DNA of 64,000 bases from Triticum aestivum (Eukaryota; Streptophyta; Magnoliopsida; Poales; Poaceae), in assembly GCF_018294505.1 (NCBI RefSeq), contig NC_057809.1:504988506-505052505 (forward strand), in the 5' to 3' direction. Of this stretch, positions 36,001 through 48,113 are shown piece after piece (within the stretch, counting starts at the first letter, position 1; each line of letters starts with the position of its first letter). The position numbers and the translations under genes are program-made. Under the pieces are notes generated by a model that was not told the origin of the DNA, did no database searches, and saw only the letters and a list, made by a program, of their open reading frames with translations.

Positions 36001-36844
36001 TTAGGAAATTCAATCAAACCGGACGGATTTCATTCAAGTTCGGATATAACTTATATAAAAGATCGATATTTCAACCGTTTAACTAAAAAACTAGAAAAAA
36101 ACCTAAACCCTATACTGGATGATCACCTCATACGCGTGGCCGCCCTGTCCTCCCGCACCGCCATCTCCGTCGATGTCCTCGTCGTTGTCGTGGTCCCTCC
36201 AGCGGCGGTACGACGCTGGAGGGCCGCGACAGCCTTGTCCGGCGGCTGCCTGCCACTCGTGGAGGAGCCCTCTGCCTCCTGCTGCGTCATGCGGAGTGCC
36301 GCCACGGCCACTGCCAACGTGGCCTTCGGAGCCCTGGCGGCGGCCTTATTGCGACCGGCATTGGCGGAGCAGTTGCTAAGCGACCACTTCTGGCCAATCT
36401 TGGCGAGCTCGCCGTCAAGGCGGCGACGACGCTGGCGGCCATCTCCGCAGTGGTCACAGAGCGGTCGACTGGCATTGCGCCGGTCGTACCGCTTCTGCTG
36501 CCGAGCCGCGTGCTCCGCCTCAGACACGACGACTCTTGAGCCCGAAGGACCACCGAGGGAGTGGAGGAGGTGGCCCCGTGCCTTCTTGATCACGGGCGGC
36601 AGCTCCTCCTTGACGGCGAGGTGGTGGCAGCAAAAATGGTGTGTCGATGCGGCCGTATCGGCTTCATGGCGGGGACGCATGCTCCTCCTTCATGCAGTGT
36701 CCAATTTGGATGCCGCGATGGTGTGGGGGGCGAGGTTGGCTCCTCCATCGGACACCGCGGTTGTGCCGAGGAGAGGCCGACTCCTCCTTCACCGGCAGGA
36801 GCGTGGATACCGGCTCGGGCTTGACGCGGTGGCATGACAGGGAC
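36001..36844. mobile_element. Right part of the older DNA-transposon-like element, with GC-rich coding-like segment
   Basis: AT-rich sequence (36001-36118) is followed by a GC-rich stretch with long open frames on both strands. On the minus strand, 36680-36123 encodes 185 residues rich in Ala, Arg and Thr. No family was recognised. It is probably the body of the element whose left end is at 22671. Its right end is replaced by the LTR at 36845. Confidence 0.4.
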
Positions 36845-37435
36845 TGTCGAAGTTACGATCCTAACAATGCGTACTAGGGGTACAAAAGAGGAACAGAGTA
36901 TAGCTACGGCACAAGTGTAACACTCGATATTTTACGAGTTCAGGCCCCTCTTGGAGGAGGTAATGACCCTACATCTTGTGCCTCGGGGCTTGTTTTCTTT
37001 GGGGGTATGATTACGGAGAGTCCTTAACCCTCGCTCTGGAGGAGGAGGAGGACGGCTTATAGAGTGCGATGTAGCGTCCTTCACTCCCACGTGCCAGGGT
37101 GATTAATGCCCATAACCACGATAGTTACAAGTGTAAATAGTCACAACTACGGTAGTTACAAGTAATGGTATCTATGACTCTACTTAAAGTTCAACTTAAG
37201 ACTACTCGACTGTTGCAGCTCCCACATCGTCTCTCCACCTCCCTTTGTCCGAGTGATGGTGGTAATGCCGACTAGATGGTTGGCATCCGAGTGCTGTCGA
37301 TATGTCCGAGTGGACTTCCAGTTAAACGCATCTGAATGCTCATATGGTCCAGAGACCTACCAATGATGGTGTGAGGTCTTGGGTGGGTCCGAGATGACAG
37401 GTCCTTGACCCTACCTATAGTAGGTGACCTCATCA
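36845..37435 (-). repeat. LTR of the second Tat-type element
   Basis: It runs from TGTCGAAGTT to CTCATCA. It is placed next to TTAGCCCCCGA in the same way as the first Tat LTR sits next to TTAGGCCCCAG. The partner LTR is not present, so the right border is inferred from TG...CA and the purine tract. Confidence 0.65.
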
Positions 37436-37538
37436 TTAGCCCCCGAATCGGTTGAGGTTTTGTAGGGCAAACAGACTAAGCTTTTTGGTTAAGTCCGAGT
37501 GCTTCAGGGGCACTCGGAATATGTTTTCGAATAGTAGC

Positions 37539-40478
37539 TGCTAATTGTGAGTTGCGTTGGCATTTCCCCGAAGAGGAGAGGATGATGTAGTACAGTAGAG
37601 ATAAGTATTTCCCTTAGCTATGAAACCAAGGTTATCAATCCAGTAGAAGAACCAAGCAACACTATGTAAACAACTCCTTCACACAAAGAACAAAAATTTG
37701 CAACCCAACGCGTAGAGGGGCTGTCAATCCCTCAACGGTATTGAGAAATATTAAATTGTATGGGTTTTTATAAATAGATCTAACAAAAATACAAAATAAA
37801 ATAAATAAAATAAAATTACAACAATGTATTTTTGGTTTTAATATATGATAGAAAATAGACCCGGGGGCCATAGTTTTCACCAGAGAAAATAACATACGGT
37901 GATAAACAAATTATTGTTTGAAAATTGATAAAAAAGCAAATAATTATGATGATATCCAAGGCAATGATCATGTATATAGGCATCACGTCCAAGATTAGTA
38001 GACCGACTCCTGCCTGCATCTACTACTATTACTCCACACATCGCCCACTATCCAACATGCATCTAGTGTATTAAGTTCACGAAAGAACGGAGTAATGCTT
38101 TAAGCAAGATGACTGATAACCCACAAGTATAGGTGATCGCAATAGTTTTCGAGGGTAGAGTATTTAACCCAAATTTATTGATTCGACACAAGGGGAGCCA
38201 AAGAATATTTCCAAGTATTAGCAACTGAGTTGTCAATTCAACCACACCTGAAAGACTTAATATCTGCAACAAAGTATTTAGTAGCAAAGTAGTATGGAAG
38301 TAACGGTAACTGTAACAGAAGTAACAGTAGCAGTTTTGTAGCAATTGTAACAGTGGCAACGACAAAGTAACTTAGTAAAGATCAATATGTGAAAAGCTCG
38401 TAGGCAATGGATCAATGATGGATAATTACGTCGGATGGCATTCATCCTGCAACAATCATAACCTAGGATGACACAGAACTAGCTCCAATTCATCAATATA
38501 ATGTAGGCATGTATTCCGTATATAGTCATACGTGCTTATGGAAAAGAACTTGCATGACATCTTTTGTCCTACCCTCCTGTGGCAGCAGGGTCCTAATGGA
38601 AACTAAGAGATATTAAGGCCTCCTTTTAATAGAGAACCGGAACAAAGCATTAGCACATAGTGAATACATGAACTCCTCAAACTACGGTAATCACCGGAAA
38701 GAATCTCAATTATTGTCACCTTGGGTATGCAGATCATAACTCATAATAGGTGTCTACAACTTGCAAGATCGGATCAAGAACACAAATATATTCATGAAAA
38801 TATAATAGGTTCAGATATGAAATCATGGCACTCGGGCCCTAGTGACAAGCATTAATCATAGCAAAGTCATAGCAACATGAATCTCAAAACATAATGGATA
38901 CTAGGGATCAAACTCTAACAAAACTAACTCGATTACATGATAAATCTCATCCAACCCATCACCGTCCAGCAAGCCTATGATGGAATTACTCACGCACGGC
39001 GGTGAGCATCATGAAATTGGTGATGGAGGAAGTTTGGTGATGATGATGGCGACGATTTCCCCTCTCCAAAGCCCCGAACATACTCCAGATCTACCCCCCC
39101 CGATGAAGAACATGGGGTGATGACGGCTCCGTATCGTAAAACACGATGAATCCTTCTCTCTAATTTTTTCTCCCCGAACATGAATGTATAGAGCAGGAGT
39201 TGAGGACGGTGGAGGTCCAGCGGACCCACGAGCCAGGGGGCGCGCCCCCACCCTTGTGGTCTCCTGGTGGGTCCCCTCTGGTTGATTCATTCGCCAGCAT
39301 TTTTATATATTCCAAAAATATTCTCCGTAAATTTTCAGTCATTCCGAGAAATTTTATTTCTGCACAAAAATAACACCAAGGCAATTCTGCTGAAAACATC
39401 GTCAGTCCGGGTTAGTTCCATTCAAATCATGCAAATTAGAGTCCAAAACAAGGGCAAAGGAGTTTGGAAAAATAGATACAATGGAGACGTATCAATGACA
39501 TGATGTAGACAAGATAAACTCGCGTATGAAATAAACCCCATCTTGTTACCCTTAATAGCAACGATACATGTGTGTCATGTCTCTTTCTGTAACTGAGATT
39601 GAGCATCGCAAGATCGAACCCATCACAAAGCACCTCTTCCCATGGCAAGATAAATCAATCTAGTTGGCCAAACCAAAGCAATAAATCGAAGAAGAAATAC
39701 GAGGCTATAACAAACATGCGTAAAAGAGTTTAGAGAAAACTCAAATAATATTCATGGATAGATCTGATCATAAACTCACAACTCATGGGATCCCAACAAA
39801 CACACTGCAAAAAGTTAGTACATCAAATAGATCTCCAAGAACATCGAGGAGAACATTGTTTTAAAGATTAAAAAGATAGAAGAACCAATCTAGCTACTAA
39901 CTATGGACCCATAGGTTTGTGGTAAACTACTCACGCATCATCAGAGGGACGGCAAGGATGATGAAGAACCCCTCCGTGATCGTTCCCCCCTCCGACAGAG
40001 TGCCAGAAAAGGCCTCTAGATTGGATCTCGCAGTCCTGGAACTTGTGGCAGCGGAAAAAGTTTTTCATGGACTCCCTTGAGGGTTTTGGTATTTTAGAGT
40101 ATTTATAGAGGTGGAGGTAGGTCAAAACGATGCATGTGGGCCCCACTACCCACCAGGCCATGCCAGAGGCCCCTGGCATGCCCTGGTGCCTAGTGGGCCC
40201 CACATCCATCTTCTTGTGGCCTCCAGAAGCTTCTAGGGTCTCTTATCACCAGAAAAAAAAATTCTAAAAAGTTTCGTGGCATTTGGACTTCGTTTGGTAC
40301 TGATATCCTGCAAAGTAAAAAACAAGCAAAAAACAACAACTGGCACTAGGCACTAAGTTAATAGGTTAGTCCGAAAAAATGATCTAAAGTTGCTTGTAAA
40401 TGTATACAAAACATTCAAGATTGATAATATAATTGCATGGAACAATAAAAAAATTATAGATACATTGGAGACGTATCA
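37539..40478 (-). repeat. Solo LTR, split by another LTR (target duplication GTAGC)
   Basis: It runs from TGCTAATTG to GAGACGTATCA and is flanked by GTAGC at 37534-37538 and 40479-40483. Without the internal insertion it is about 1,554 bp. It belongs to the same family as the solo LTR at 50871-52451, which is in the opposite orientation. Both carry the stretch around CGACTCCTGCCTGCATC or its complement. Confidence 0.88.
38114..39494 (-). repeat. Solo LTR nested in the previous one (target duplication ATGAC)
   Basis: This 1,381-bp segment runs from TGATAACCCACAAG to GACGTATCA. It is flanked by ATGAC at 38109-38113 and 39495-39499. No internal retrotransposon sequence is present. Confidence 0.9.
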
Positions 40479-40483
40479 GTAGC

Positions 40484-41255
40484 CTGATGCGCCTTGGACG
40501 AAAACACAACAGATTCTGGACTAAAGGTTTCCTGAGTGACCGGGTGTTGTTGATCGCCGAGCAAAACTTGGTGGCATTCGTATGTCTCTCGGGGAGATAG
40601 ACTTGAGGTCCGAGTGTGGACATGCCATAAAAACTCGAGTGGTGATGTCGGCGCGTGGTCTGACTCTCCGGGGAGATCCCACTCCATATCCCAGGGGAAT
40701 GCCAGCGCAGTCCATCTCCGAATTCAAGCTTACGAGGCATGCACCTTGGAGCCTAGTGAAAGGGACAAGTTAACCCGCGAAGGGGCGTCAAGCTCGTACC
40801 ATAGCAATCCTGAAGGCGACTTTAGTCGGGTGTTTTGCATGTCCAAGTGCATGGGTCCCACGGAGGGTGGTCAGTCGGACTAACAAATGTCCTTTACGAA
40901 AGGGACGGTGGGCAATCAATTGGATTGATTCGCCGCAGAAATTACGGGATTTCAAATTGAGTGTGCGCGCGCAAAAGCGGCAACGTCGTGGCTTAGTGCG
41001 GAAAGTGGGGCACGATGCCTCGGTTTTTGCCCCCGAGATCCAACATGTGCGATGGTTATTCTGAGCGTGTCGTCGTCGCGGGCGCCATCGATCCAGGGAT
41101 CTGCGGCCGAAAATCAGATCTGCCGTGCGATTTTTACTAGAGGTATAGAAGGTTTTGAGGCTAGGGTTATTCTCTCAAATCCCCCTTTCCTCCTCGACTC
41201 CTCCGCTTCTCTTCTCCACCCGACCACTCCCTTGCCAACCAAAGCTCTCGAGGCC
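40484..41255. other. Leader region of the second antisense gene
   Basis: Internal sequence of the second Tat-type element. A weak TATA-like TATAGAA at 41144-41150 precedes a CT-rich leader (41160-41225). No other gene is seen. Confidence 0.45.
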
Positions 41256-42443
41256 ATGGCAAAGGACTCCACGGCGAAGGCAAAGAAGGCAAAGAAGGCC
41301 GGGAAGGCCACTTCCTCGAGCTCGGGCGCTCCAGTTGGCGGCGCATCAGGGGATTGGATCCCTTTGTGCATCTCGGCCAAACGGCTGGAGGATCTCATCG
41401 TGGAGGAGCTCATTCCGGCGGATGGATGGAGGCATCCGAAGGCGGGTGAGGTCAAGCCGACGTTGCAGGAGGACGAGCGTGTCCTCCTGGTGACTCACAT
41501 CGAACGAGGTTTCTCGATGCCTCCTCACCCCTTCTTCCGAGCCTTTTTGGACTATTTAGGGATGCAACTCCACCATCTCCCTCCAAATGTTGTTGTCTAC
41601 CTCTCAACTTCTATTTCCCTTTGCGAAAACTTCCTTGGTTGCCACCCGCATTGGGGCCTCTTCAAGCACATCTTCACATGTCGATCGATGACCGTGAAGA
41701 AGGATTCGTCAACTAGTGCGAAGGCCCGCGTCACCAAGCTATGCAGAGGTTTGGGGATCCAGCTCAGGGGCAGCAATGCCTTCCCTAAGATGAGCTTCCC
41801 CAACTCCGTCAAGGGGTGGTAGGGGAGTTGATTTTACTGGAGGTATATCCCTCGAGCCAACAACCAGTGACGAAGGAGGAGGAGACAGAGGTGGGCAACC
41901 TGGCCAGTGCCTTTGTTGGGGCCGTGAACGCCAACGTCAATGGGATGGATTTGCTGGAGACATTCCTCAGTCGGTGGATCCAACCGCTGTGGGCTAGGGC
42001 GCATCCCATGTGGATGTATGAGGGTCTGAATGATCCCAGTCGGGTGCACCCTGAGGAGCTCGCCGAGAAGGACGTGGGCTCCAAGATCAGAGCCATTAGT
42101 TGCACCCAAGACAACCCACATGGGGGCAGGTGGGTGCCCCCGTATGCCAAGGACACGCCGCCAATCGACGTAATCCTTTTCCCGACCAGTTGGACCGTCC
42201 TTTGGTTATTTTTTGTGCATCTGACTTCCTTTTTGTGGCATCTTTGTTCTCGTCAGAGTTTCTAGCAGTTGATCTTTGAAGTATCGATGGTCGACCGGTC
42301 ACCGGAGGACGTGACGAGTGACACAAAGCTTCAGTACTTGGATGATGATGATGAGGACGATGAGGAGAGCGACGAGGTGGAGAGCACAGAGGAGGGGGAG
42401 GAGGCCGAGTCCTCACCCTCATCAGAAGGCCCTAGGGAGCCAT
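41256..42443 (+). pseudogene. Second antisense Tat gene (PF04195-like), truncated
   Basis: It starts at the ATG at 41256. The open part to 41822 has a Lys/Ala-rich N-terminus and then the same domain layout as the first copy (E-VLLVTHIERGF, FFRAFLDYLG, LCENFLG). Beyond the stop at 41820 and a frame change, 41870-42170 encodes the second half of the domain (GMDLLETFLSRWIQPL). The coding part stops at PPID followed by GTAATC near 42170. This matches the place of the first intron of the other copy (after NKPPA). An acidic segment (about 42270-42440) looks like the next exon. It is cut at 42444 by an inserted LTR. It is non-functional. Confidence 0.7.
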
Positions 42444-43087
42444 TGATACGTCTCCAATGCATCTATAATTTTTTATTGTTCCATGCTATTATATTATCTG
42501 TTTTGGATGTTTTATATGCATTAATATGCTATTTTATATTACTTTTGGGACTAACCTATTAACCTAGAGCCCAGTGCTAGTTTCTGTTTTTTTCCTTGTT
42601 TTTGGGCTTCACAGAAAAGGAATACCAAACAGTGTCCAAATGAAATAAAACCTTCGCGATGATTTTTCTTGGACTAGAAGACACCTGTTGGACTTGGACT
42701 CCAAGTCAGAAGACCTTGGAGTAGACGACAAGCCACAAGGCCGCGCCCTAGGGGGTCGCCCCCTGCCTTGTGGCCTGCTCCAACACCCCTTGACCTAATT
42801 CCTCGTCCTATATATTCACATATATTCCCAAACCTCTAGAGGCATCCAAGAAAACACTTTTCCATCGCTGCAACCTTTTGTACCCGTGAGATCCCATCTA
42901 GGGACCTTTTCCGGCACCCTGCCGGAGGGGGATTCGATTATGGAGGGCTTCTACATCAACTCTATTGCCCTTCTGATGAAGCGTGAGTAGTTTACTGATA
43001 CGTCCATTTTGCATCATGTTTTCTTACTGTTATTTGTGATGTTTTTATGCATAATAATGCCTTTCGGAGTAATTCTAATGCCTTTTC

Positions 43088-44047
43088 TGTCGGTGTTCTG
43101 GGAACGGGGGTCCCCAGACTTGCCTGCCTGCGGCCTGCGGCGTGGCTCAAAGGGGGGCCCAACACGGCCCATCTTCATCAACACAGACCCAAGACCCTCG
43201 CGAGGGACCAAGCCTCGCGGGGCGGACGACACGGAGCTTCCTCAGGCACGGCCTCATCAGGCTGGCTCGCGAGGAGGCGGAGAGATCAAGGCGGGGTACC
43301 TCACGAGGTGCCCTTGACGCAAGCCATGACGACCAAGGGCGCCAGGCGGGTGCCAGCCCGCGCAGTGTCCTCCTTTCCTCTTTGGTGCAAAGGGGGCAAG
43401 CGCAGCCGCGGAGTACCGAGGCATCGGGCAAAGGTTGCCATTTCGGTGCAACGAGACCAAGACCAGGAAGACTGCAAGACGGAGGTCATCGTGGAGCCCA
43501 ATACGGCGTCACCACCAGAGCTTTGTGCAGGCGAAGACTACTTTTGTCAGGGTAGCTAGTACTAGCTGCCCCCCTTCAAATTAGCCCGCCATTGTTGGCT
43601 CCCTTCCCGCTCGATATTTGGGAAGAGGACTAGGGCCTCTATAAATAGGACCAGCCACCCACAGAGAGAGGGAGGGGGTTGTTCGTGGAGAGAGAAAGAG
43701 GAGAGGTTCAACCAGAGATAGGTTCAACCAGAGAGAGAGAGAGAAGGGTGGCTGAACTCCTCCCAGTAGTTCATCACCCCAGCCAAGGACATACCCTCAC
43801 GAGGCTGTTCTTCCTTGTATCATTCATCATCATCAGCCCAAGAGGCAATCCACCACGCCACACACTGGAGTAGGGTATTACACCACAACGGTGGCCCGAA
43901 CCAGTATAAACCCTGTGTCTCTTGTGTTGTTCTTTCCATAGCTTAGATCTTAGCAAGGCGGAGGGGTGCAGGTAGATAGGAGGCGAAATCTCCGCGCGCA
44001 CCCCAGTGTTCAAACCTCAAGGGTCTGCCGGAACCCGAAATCCGACA
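43088..44047 (+). repeat. 5' LTR of the deletion derivative
   Basis: 960 bp from TGTCGGTG to TCCGACA. A TATA-like CTATAAATAG lies near 43640. The primer-binding site follows at once (TTTGGCGTGCCAGGTAG at 44048-44064). Confidence 0.93.
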
Positions 44048-44118
44048 TTTGGCGTGCCAGGTAGGGGTGTGCCAGAATTCGTCTTCCACCACCCCGTTCT
44101 CCTCCGACCATCGCACCC

Positions 44119-46568
44119 ATGTCTGACGCTCGTTGGGCCCGCGCTGAGCGTCGGGCCGCTCTCGCTTCCCGTGTTGCCCAGACGGCTCCTGTTGGCGGGC
44201 GTCCTCACCGTTCCCCGTCACCTGCCGTCAACACCGCCACCGGCCCGGCGGGGGACGAGCAGAAAGCATCGTCTCAGCATCCGTCTATGCGGCAAGACGG
44301 CCACACCGCAACTCCCTCGCTCCCCCAGTTGGTTCTTCGTCCCGCGCGCTCCGCGCACCCATGGAGGCTCGAGCTGCGCTCATCGCGGCAAACGAGCTCC
44401 TGCGCTACCGCCCCGTCGACAATGTCTACGAAGAATGGCTCGACCGCATTGCTGAGCTCGTCCGCGCCGCAGGGGGCTCTCCTGCGCCATCCGTTCCGCT
44501 ACACCACACCCCGCCCCGCGCGGGCGACGAAGCTCCGGCGGCGCCCCGGCCACCTCTTCCTCAAGAAGGCGCCATGGCTCCAAGGCGCGTGGCTCCTGGG
44601 CGGAACCCGCTCCGTCAGGTGCCAGCGCAGCAAGAGCAGAGCTGCCAGGAAGTCCCTCGCCCGCAAGAAGCTGCCCTGGCGCTCCCTGCTCCAGCACGTC
44701 ACGACCATGCTCCTGCTCCCGCACGTCAAGACCCAGCTGCAGCGCATGGGGACATGCAAGACCAAGCTCTCCGTCACCCAAGGCCTCCCGTGGCCACAGC
44801 AGGCTGCTGTGCCTTCACCGCCGAGCTACGCAGTGTCGCGTGGCCCGACAAGTTCAAGCCCGACCTGCCTCCTCGCTACGACGGCACGGCTGACCCTGCG
44901 GAGTTCCTCCAGCTCTACGAGCTGGGCATCGAAGCTGCCAACGGAGACGTGAAGGTCATGGCGAACTGGTTTCCCATGGCGCTCAAGGACGGGGCCCGCA
45001 CCTGGCTCCTGAACCTGGCTCCAGGCACGATCTCCTCCTGGAACGAGATGCGCACCCGCTTCATCGCCAACTTCCAAGGTACTCGCGACCGGCCACCCGC
45101 CGTGAGCGACATGCGCCGCATCAAGCAACAACCCGGGGAGACCCTGCAGAAGTACATCCAGCGCTTCAACAACGCACGCCTCAAGATTCCCAGGGTGACT
45201 AAGGAGGCCATCATCTCAGCCTTCTCCGACGGCGTGCGCGATGTCAAGATGAAGGAGGAGCTGGCGATGCATGAAGATCTGTGCACTTCTTTGGAGCTGT
45301 TCAACTTGGCAACCAAGTGCGCTAGGGCTGAGGAAGGGCGTCTCTCCCTCCTCGAGCTGCCTGCCGCGGACCCGAAAGAGAAGAAGCCCAAGGCCAAGGA
45401 TGTGAAGCGCAAGGGGGCTGCCGTGCTCGCGGCAGAACCAGACACCAAGCGGGGTAGAGATCAGCCCGAGCCTTCCAAGAGCAGCCGGTACTGTGTGTAC
45501 CACGACCTCCACACCCACAACACCAACGAATGTCAAGAGCTTCGAGCCGTGCGAGAAGGAAGGATCGGTCGTCGCCCCGACCGCGGTGACCGGGGCTACG
45601 GCCGAGGAGGAGGAAGGAACACAGGACACTGGGAAGACCGTGGCCCGCGCTAAGGGTGGCGCAATCAACCTCACAAGGATCGCTGGCAAGACCCGCCTCG
45701 CGAGGGAGACTGGAGGGGTCGGCCTCGCGAGGATCGCCCGCAAGGCAACGCAGGCCTCCCTCCGCTGCCGCCGCAACCAAGGAGAAACGAGGACCGCCAC
45801 CAGGACGAGGAGGCCGGGGGCTTCTAGGAGCCGCGCGCGATCGCCTGCATCCTGGGCGGGGCTCAAGCCCCAGCCTCTCAACACATCTTCAAGCAGTTCG
45901 CCCGTGAAGTGAATGCAGTCCTCCCCAGGCTTGAAGCCACGCGCCCTCTCAGGTGGTCGGCATGCGCCATCACGTTCAGCTCAGCAGATCAGCTCAAGTG
46001 TGCGGCTACAGCTGGAGTCCTCTCGATGCTTTGTTCCCCAATCATCAGCAACATGGTGGTCACCAGGACCCTCATCGATGACGGGGCGGGGCTCAACGTC
46101 CTGTCCGTGGAAACATTCAACAATCTCCAAGTGCCCTACAGCCAGCTTCAGCCAACCAAGCCTTTCTCCGGAGTCACCGACGGCTCTACGGTCCCGATTG
46201 GGCAGGTCCGCCTCCCTGTCACCTTCGGGGCACGCGACAACTACCGCACCGAGCTCATCGACTTCGACGTCGCTCACATTCACCTGCCGTACAACGCCAT
46301 CCTCGGGTACCCAGCGCTGGCCAAGTTCATGGCCGTAACCCACCACGGCTACAACGTCCTCAAGATGCCAGGAAGTGGCGGAGTCATCACGGTGCCCTGT
46401 GAAGAGAAGGATGCGGTGTGTTCCCTGGAACGAGCCTTTCAGTCCGCGTCACTGGAAGACCCGGACCGCGGAAGCAGGAGGCTTCCCAAGACCGCCCCCA
46501 AGAAGAAGAAGACATCGTCCGGCCCAGCTCCTCAGGAGGCAGGCCCCTCAGGGCCCGTGCCTGCCTAG
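44119..46568 (+). pseudogene. gag-protease of the deletion derivative
   Basis: Gag begins at ATG 44119, 72 bases after the LTR. A frameshift near 44350 leads into the frame that runs from 44361. The capsid-like gag domain lies at about 44840-45330 (W--KFKPDLPPRYDG, RTWLLNLAPGTISSW). A zinc-finger-like CVYHDLHTHNTNEC follows near 45490. A stop at 45651 and one near 45828 interrupt the same frame, which then continues into an aspartic protease (45909-46568) with LIDDGAGLNVLS at its active site. It would have made capsid and processed the polyprotein. Confidence 0.85.
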
Positions 46569-46691
46569 GGGGAACCTCCTTCCATCGCATAGGAAAGCGC
46601 GCCCGACGCCCTCCTCAGACAGGGCTCGGGGGCTCTCCCCTGGAGGGCCACCGACCTGGCTAGGGTCACGAGGGAGGCGCTTGGGCACCAC

Positions 46692-47138
46692 ATGGAGGCG
46701 TGTTTTGAAGCACGTTTCCCTCAAGAAGGAGTAAGGCAAGGAGAGCCAGACCCTCAGGAGTTTGTCAGCAAGGCCATTCAGGAGCTACATGAGTCAAGAG
46801 TTATGAAAGGCGGTCGCCGTCTACCAGCAGTGGCCCCCCATCCAGGTGAGGATGGTGGGCTGCGTGTCTGCATCGACATACCAGGGATCAACCGATTTGC
46901 CTCCCTGGAGCGCCTCTGGCCCTCGCGAGTGGGGCGCTGCGGAGGTCCACCCCATAGCTACGTTTGCATGCCTTACGGCTTGCCGAACATGGCTGCCACG
47001 TACCAGCGCCTCATAAGGGGCATCATGGAGGCACAAGAGGCCAGGCGTTCCGCGGCCCTGGCGGAGATGGAGATGGTCCGTGGGGAGCCGCCAGCACCTC
47101 CGGAGCCTCCCGAGGCCCCCGGGCCTGGGGGCTCATGA
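46692..47138 (+). pseudogene. Shrunken reverse-transcriptase remnant
   Basis: An open frame of 148 codons joins the start of a gypsy reverse transcriptase (ELHESRVMK, RVCIDIPGINRFASL) straight to the later CMPYGLPNMAATYQR motif. The catalytic LDAYSGYHQ segment and everything after the motif are missing. It then ends in a Pro/Glu-rich tail. It cannot be a polymerase. The lack of stops is notable. Confidence 0.7.
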
Positions 47139-48113
47139 GGATCGGCTTCCGCAGCCCATCGAGTCTGCTACACCAACACCCCTTCGTCCTCAACATCATC
47201 AGGTGACATCTTTCAAGTTTCACTTCTAGCTGGGAGCGCCCCCAGGGCTGCATTATTCCCAGGACGCGTGGGTCCATCCCTGTGGCATGTATCCCTTTTA
47301 TTTCATGTTGTTAGCTTACGTTATTGGGGGCGCCCCTCGGGCTGCATGATCCCCAAGTCGCTCGGGCCTGACCCAGTGATGTCTGCCTTCCCAGCATCTA
47401 TTTGAACGAATCCACTCCTTCGTGGCTAATGTGTTTTACCTAGTTGCCTCTCAGCTGACGCCAACTAACGAAGCTGCTCCCAAACGGCACGACGCTTGTG
47501 CATGGGTCTGTCCCTGCAATGCCGACAAACCTGAATGGCTGAGCTCTGGCCGCGGCAGCCCCGCGTAGCGTCACCTCGTCAAGCCTTCAGTGTCTCATTA
47601 CCCCTCAGAAGCAACCAATGACTGACTGTCAATTCTCATGGCAACCCCTCGTTTTTTCTATGATGGGTCTACAAGATCTCTTAAAGGAGCTGCGTCGGGC
47701 GAGGCCCTTGCAGTGTCTCCTCTACTCTCGTCCGCGCGAACCGCTTGCACGTTAAAGGGGGGGTGCCTGAGTATCACGACTCAGGGCTCCTACTGGCTCT
47801 CCAGCCCTCACCCTCTGGCCTTGTCCACGGCATCGCGACCTAGCATACCAGCGACGGCTGAGACTCGCTCGAGGGCCGGGACCCGAGGACGTAGAGCAGA
47901 AAGGGGAGCAAAGGCGAGAGGGGAGAGACACACAAGGTCCTCACCGAGCAACCTCGCGCCTGCCGATGCACGGACCCGGCGACACACCAGGGAGCGGCCC
48001 CTAATTCTCGAGATAAGGAACAGATCCTAAAGGAACACTAGCTACGTGCGCCCCTACAGAAGATGCTATCATCAACAGTGGGCCGTCAAGCACCGGCGCC
48101 AACCCCATCCAGA
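47139..48113. other. Non-coding 3' region of the deletion derivative
   Basis: A diverged repeat of about 100 bp is present twice (starting near 47229 and 47325), each copy with a G-C-rich GCGCCCC/GGGCTGCAT core. No other gene is recognised. Confidence 0.5.

Larger units (their letters stand above)
36845..42443 (-). mobile_element. 3' part of a second Tat-type gypsy element
   Basis: Its 591-bp LTR (36845-37435) is followed by a purine tract on the minus strand (GGGGGCTAA at 37436-37444), and further on by an antisense gene of the same type as in the first Tat element. The element is interrupted by a solo LTR at 37539-40478 and cut at 42444 by another LTR. Its gag-pol is not in the window. Confidence 0.75.

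Noticed and set aside
35971..36837. 288-codon plus-strand open frame
   Set aside because: Low-complexity Arg/Ala/Val composition in GC-rich DNA. The minus strand is equally open, and no family is recognised.
43047..43559. Long open frames in the GC-rich LTRs (also 49065-49723)
   Set aside because: They lie inside LTRs, occur in several frames and are not conserved in frame between the two LTRs.
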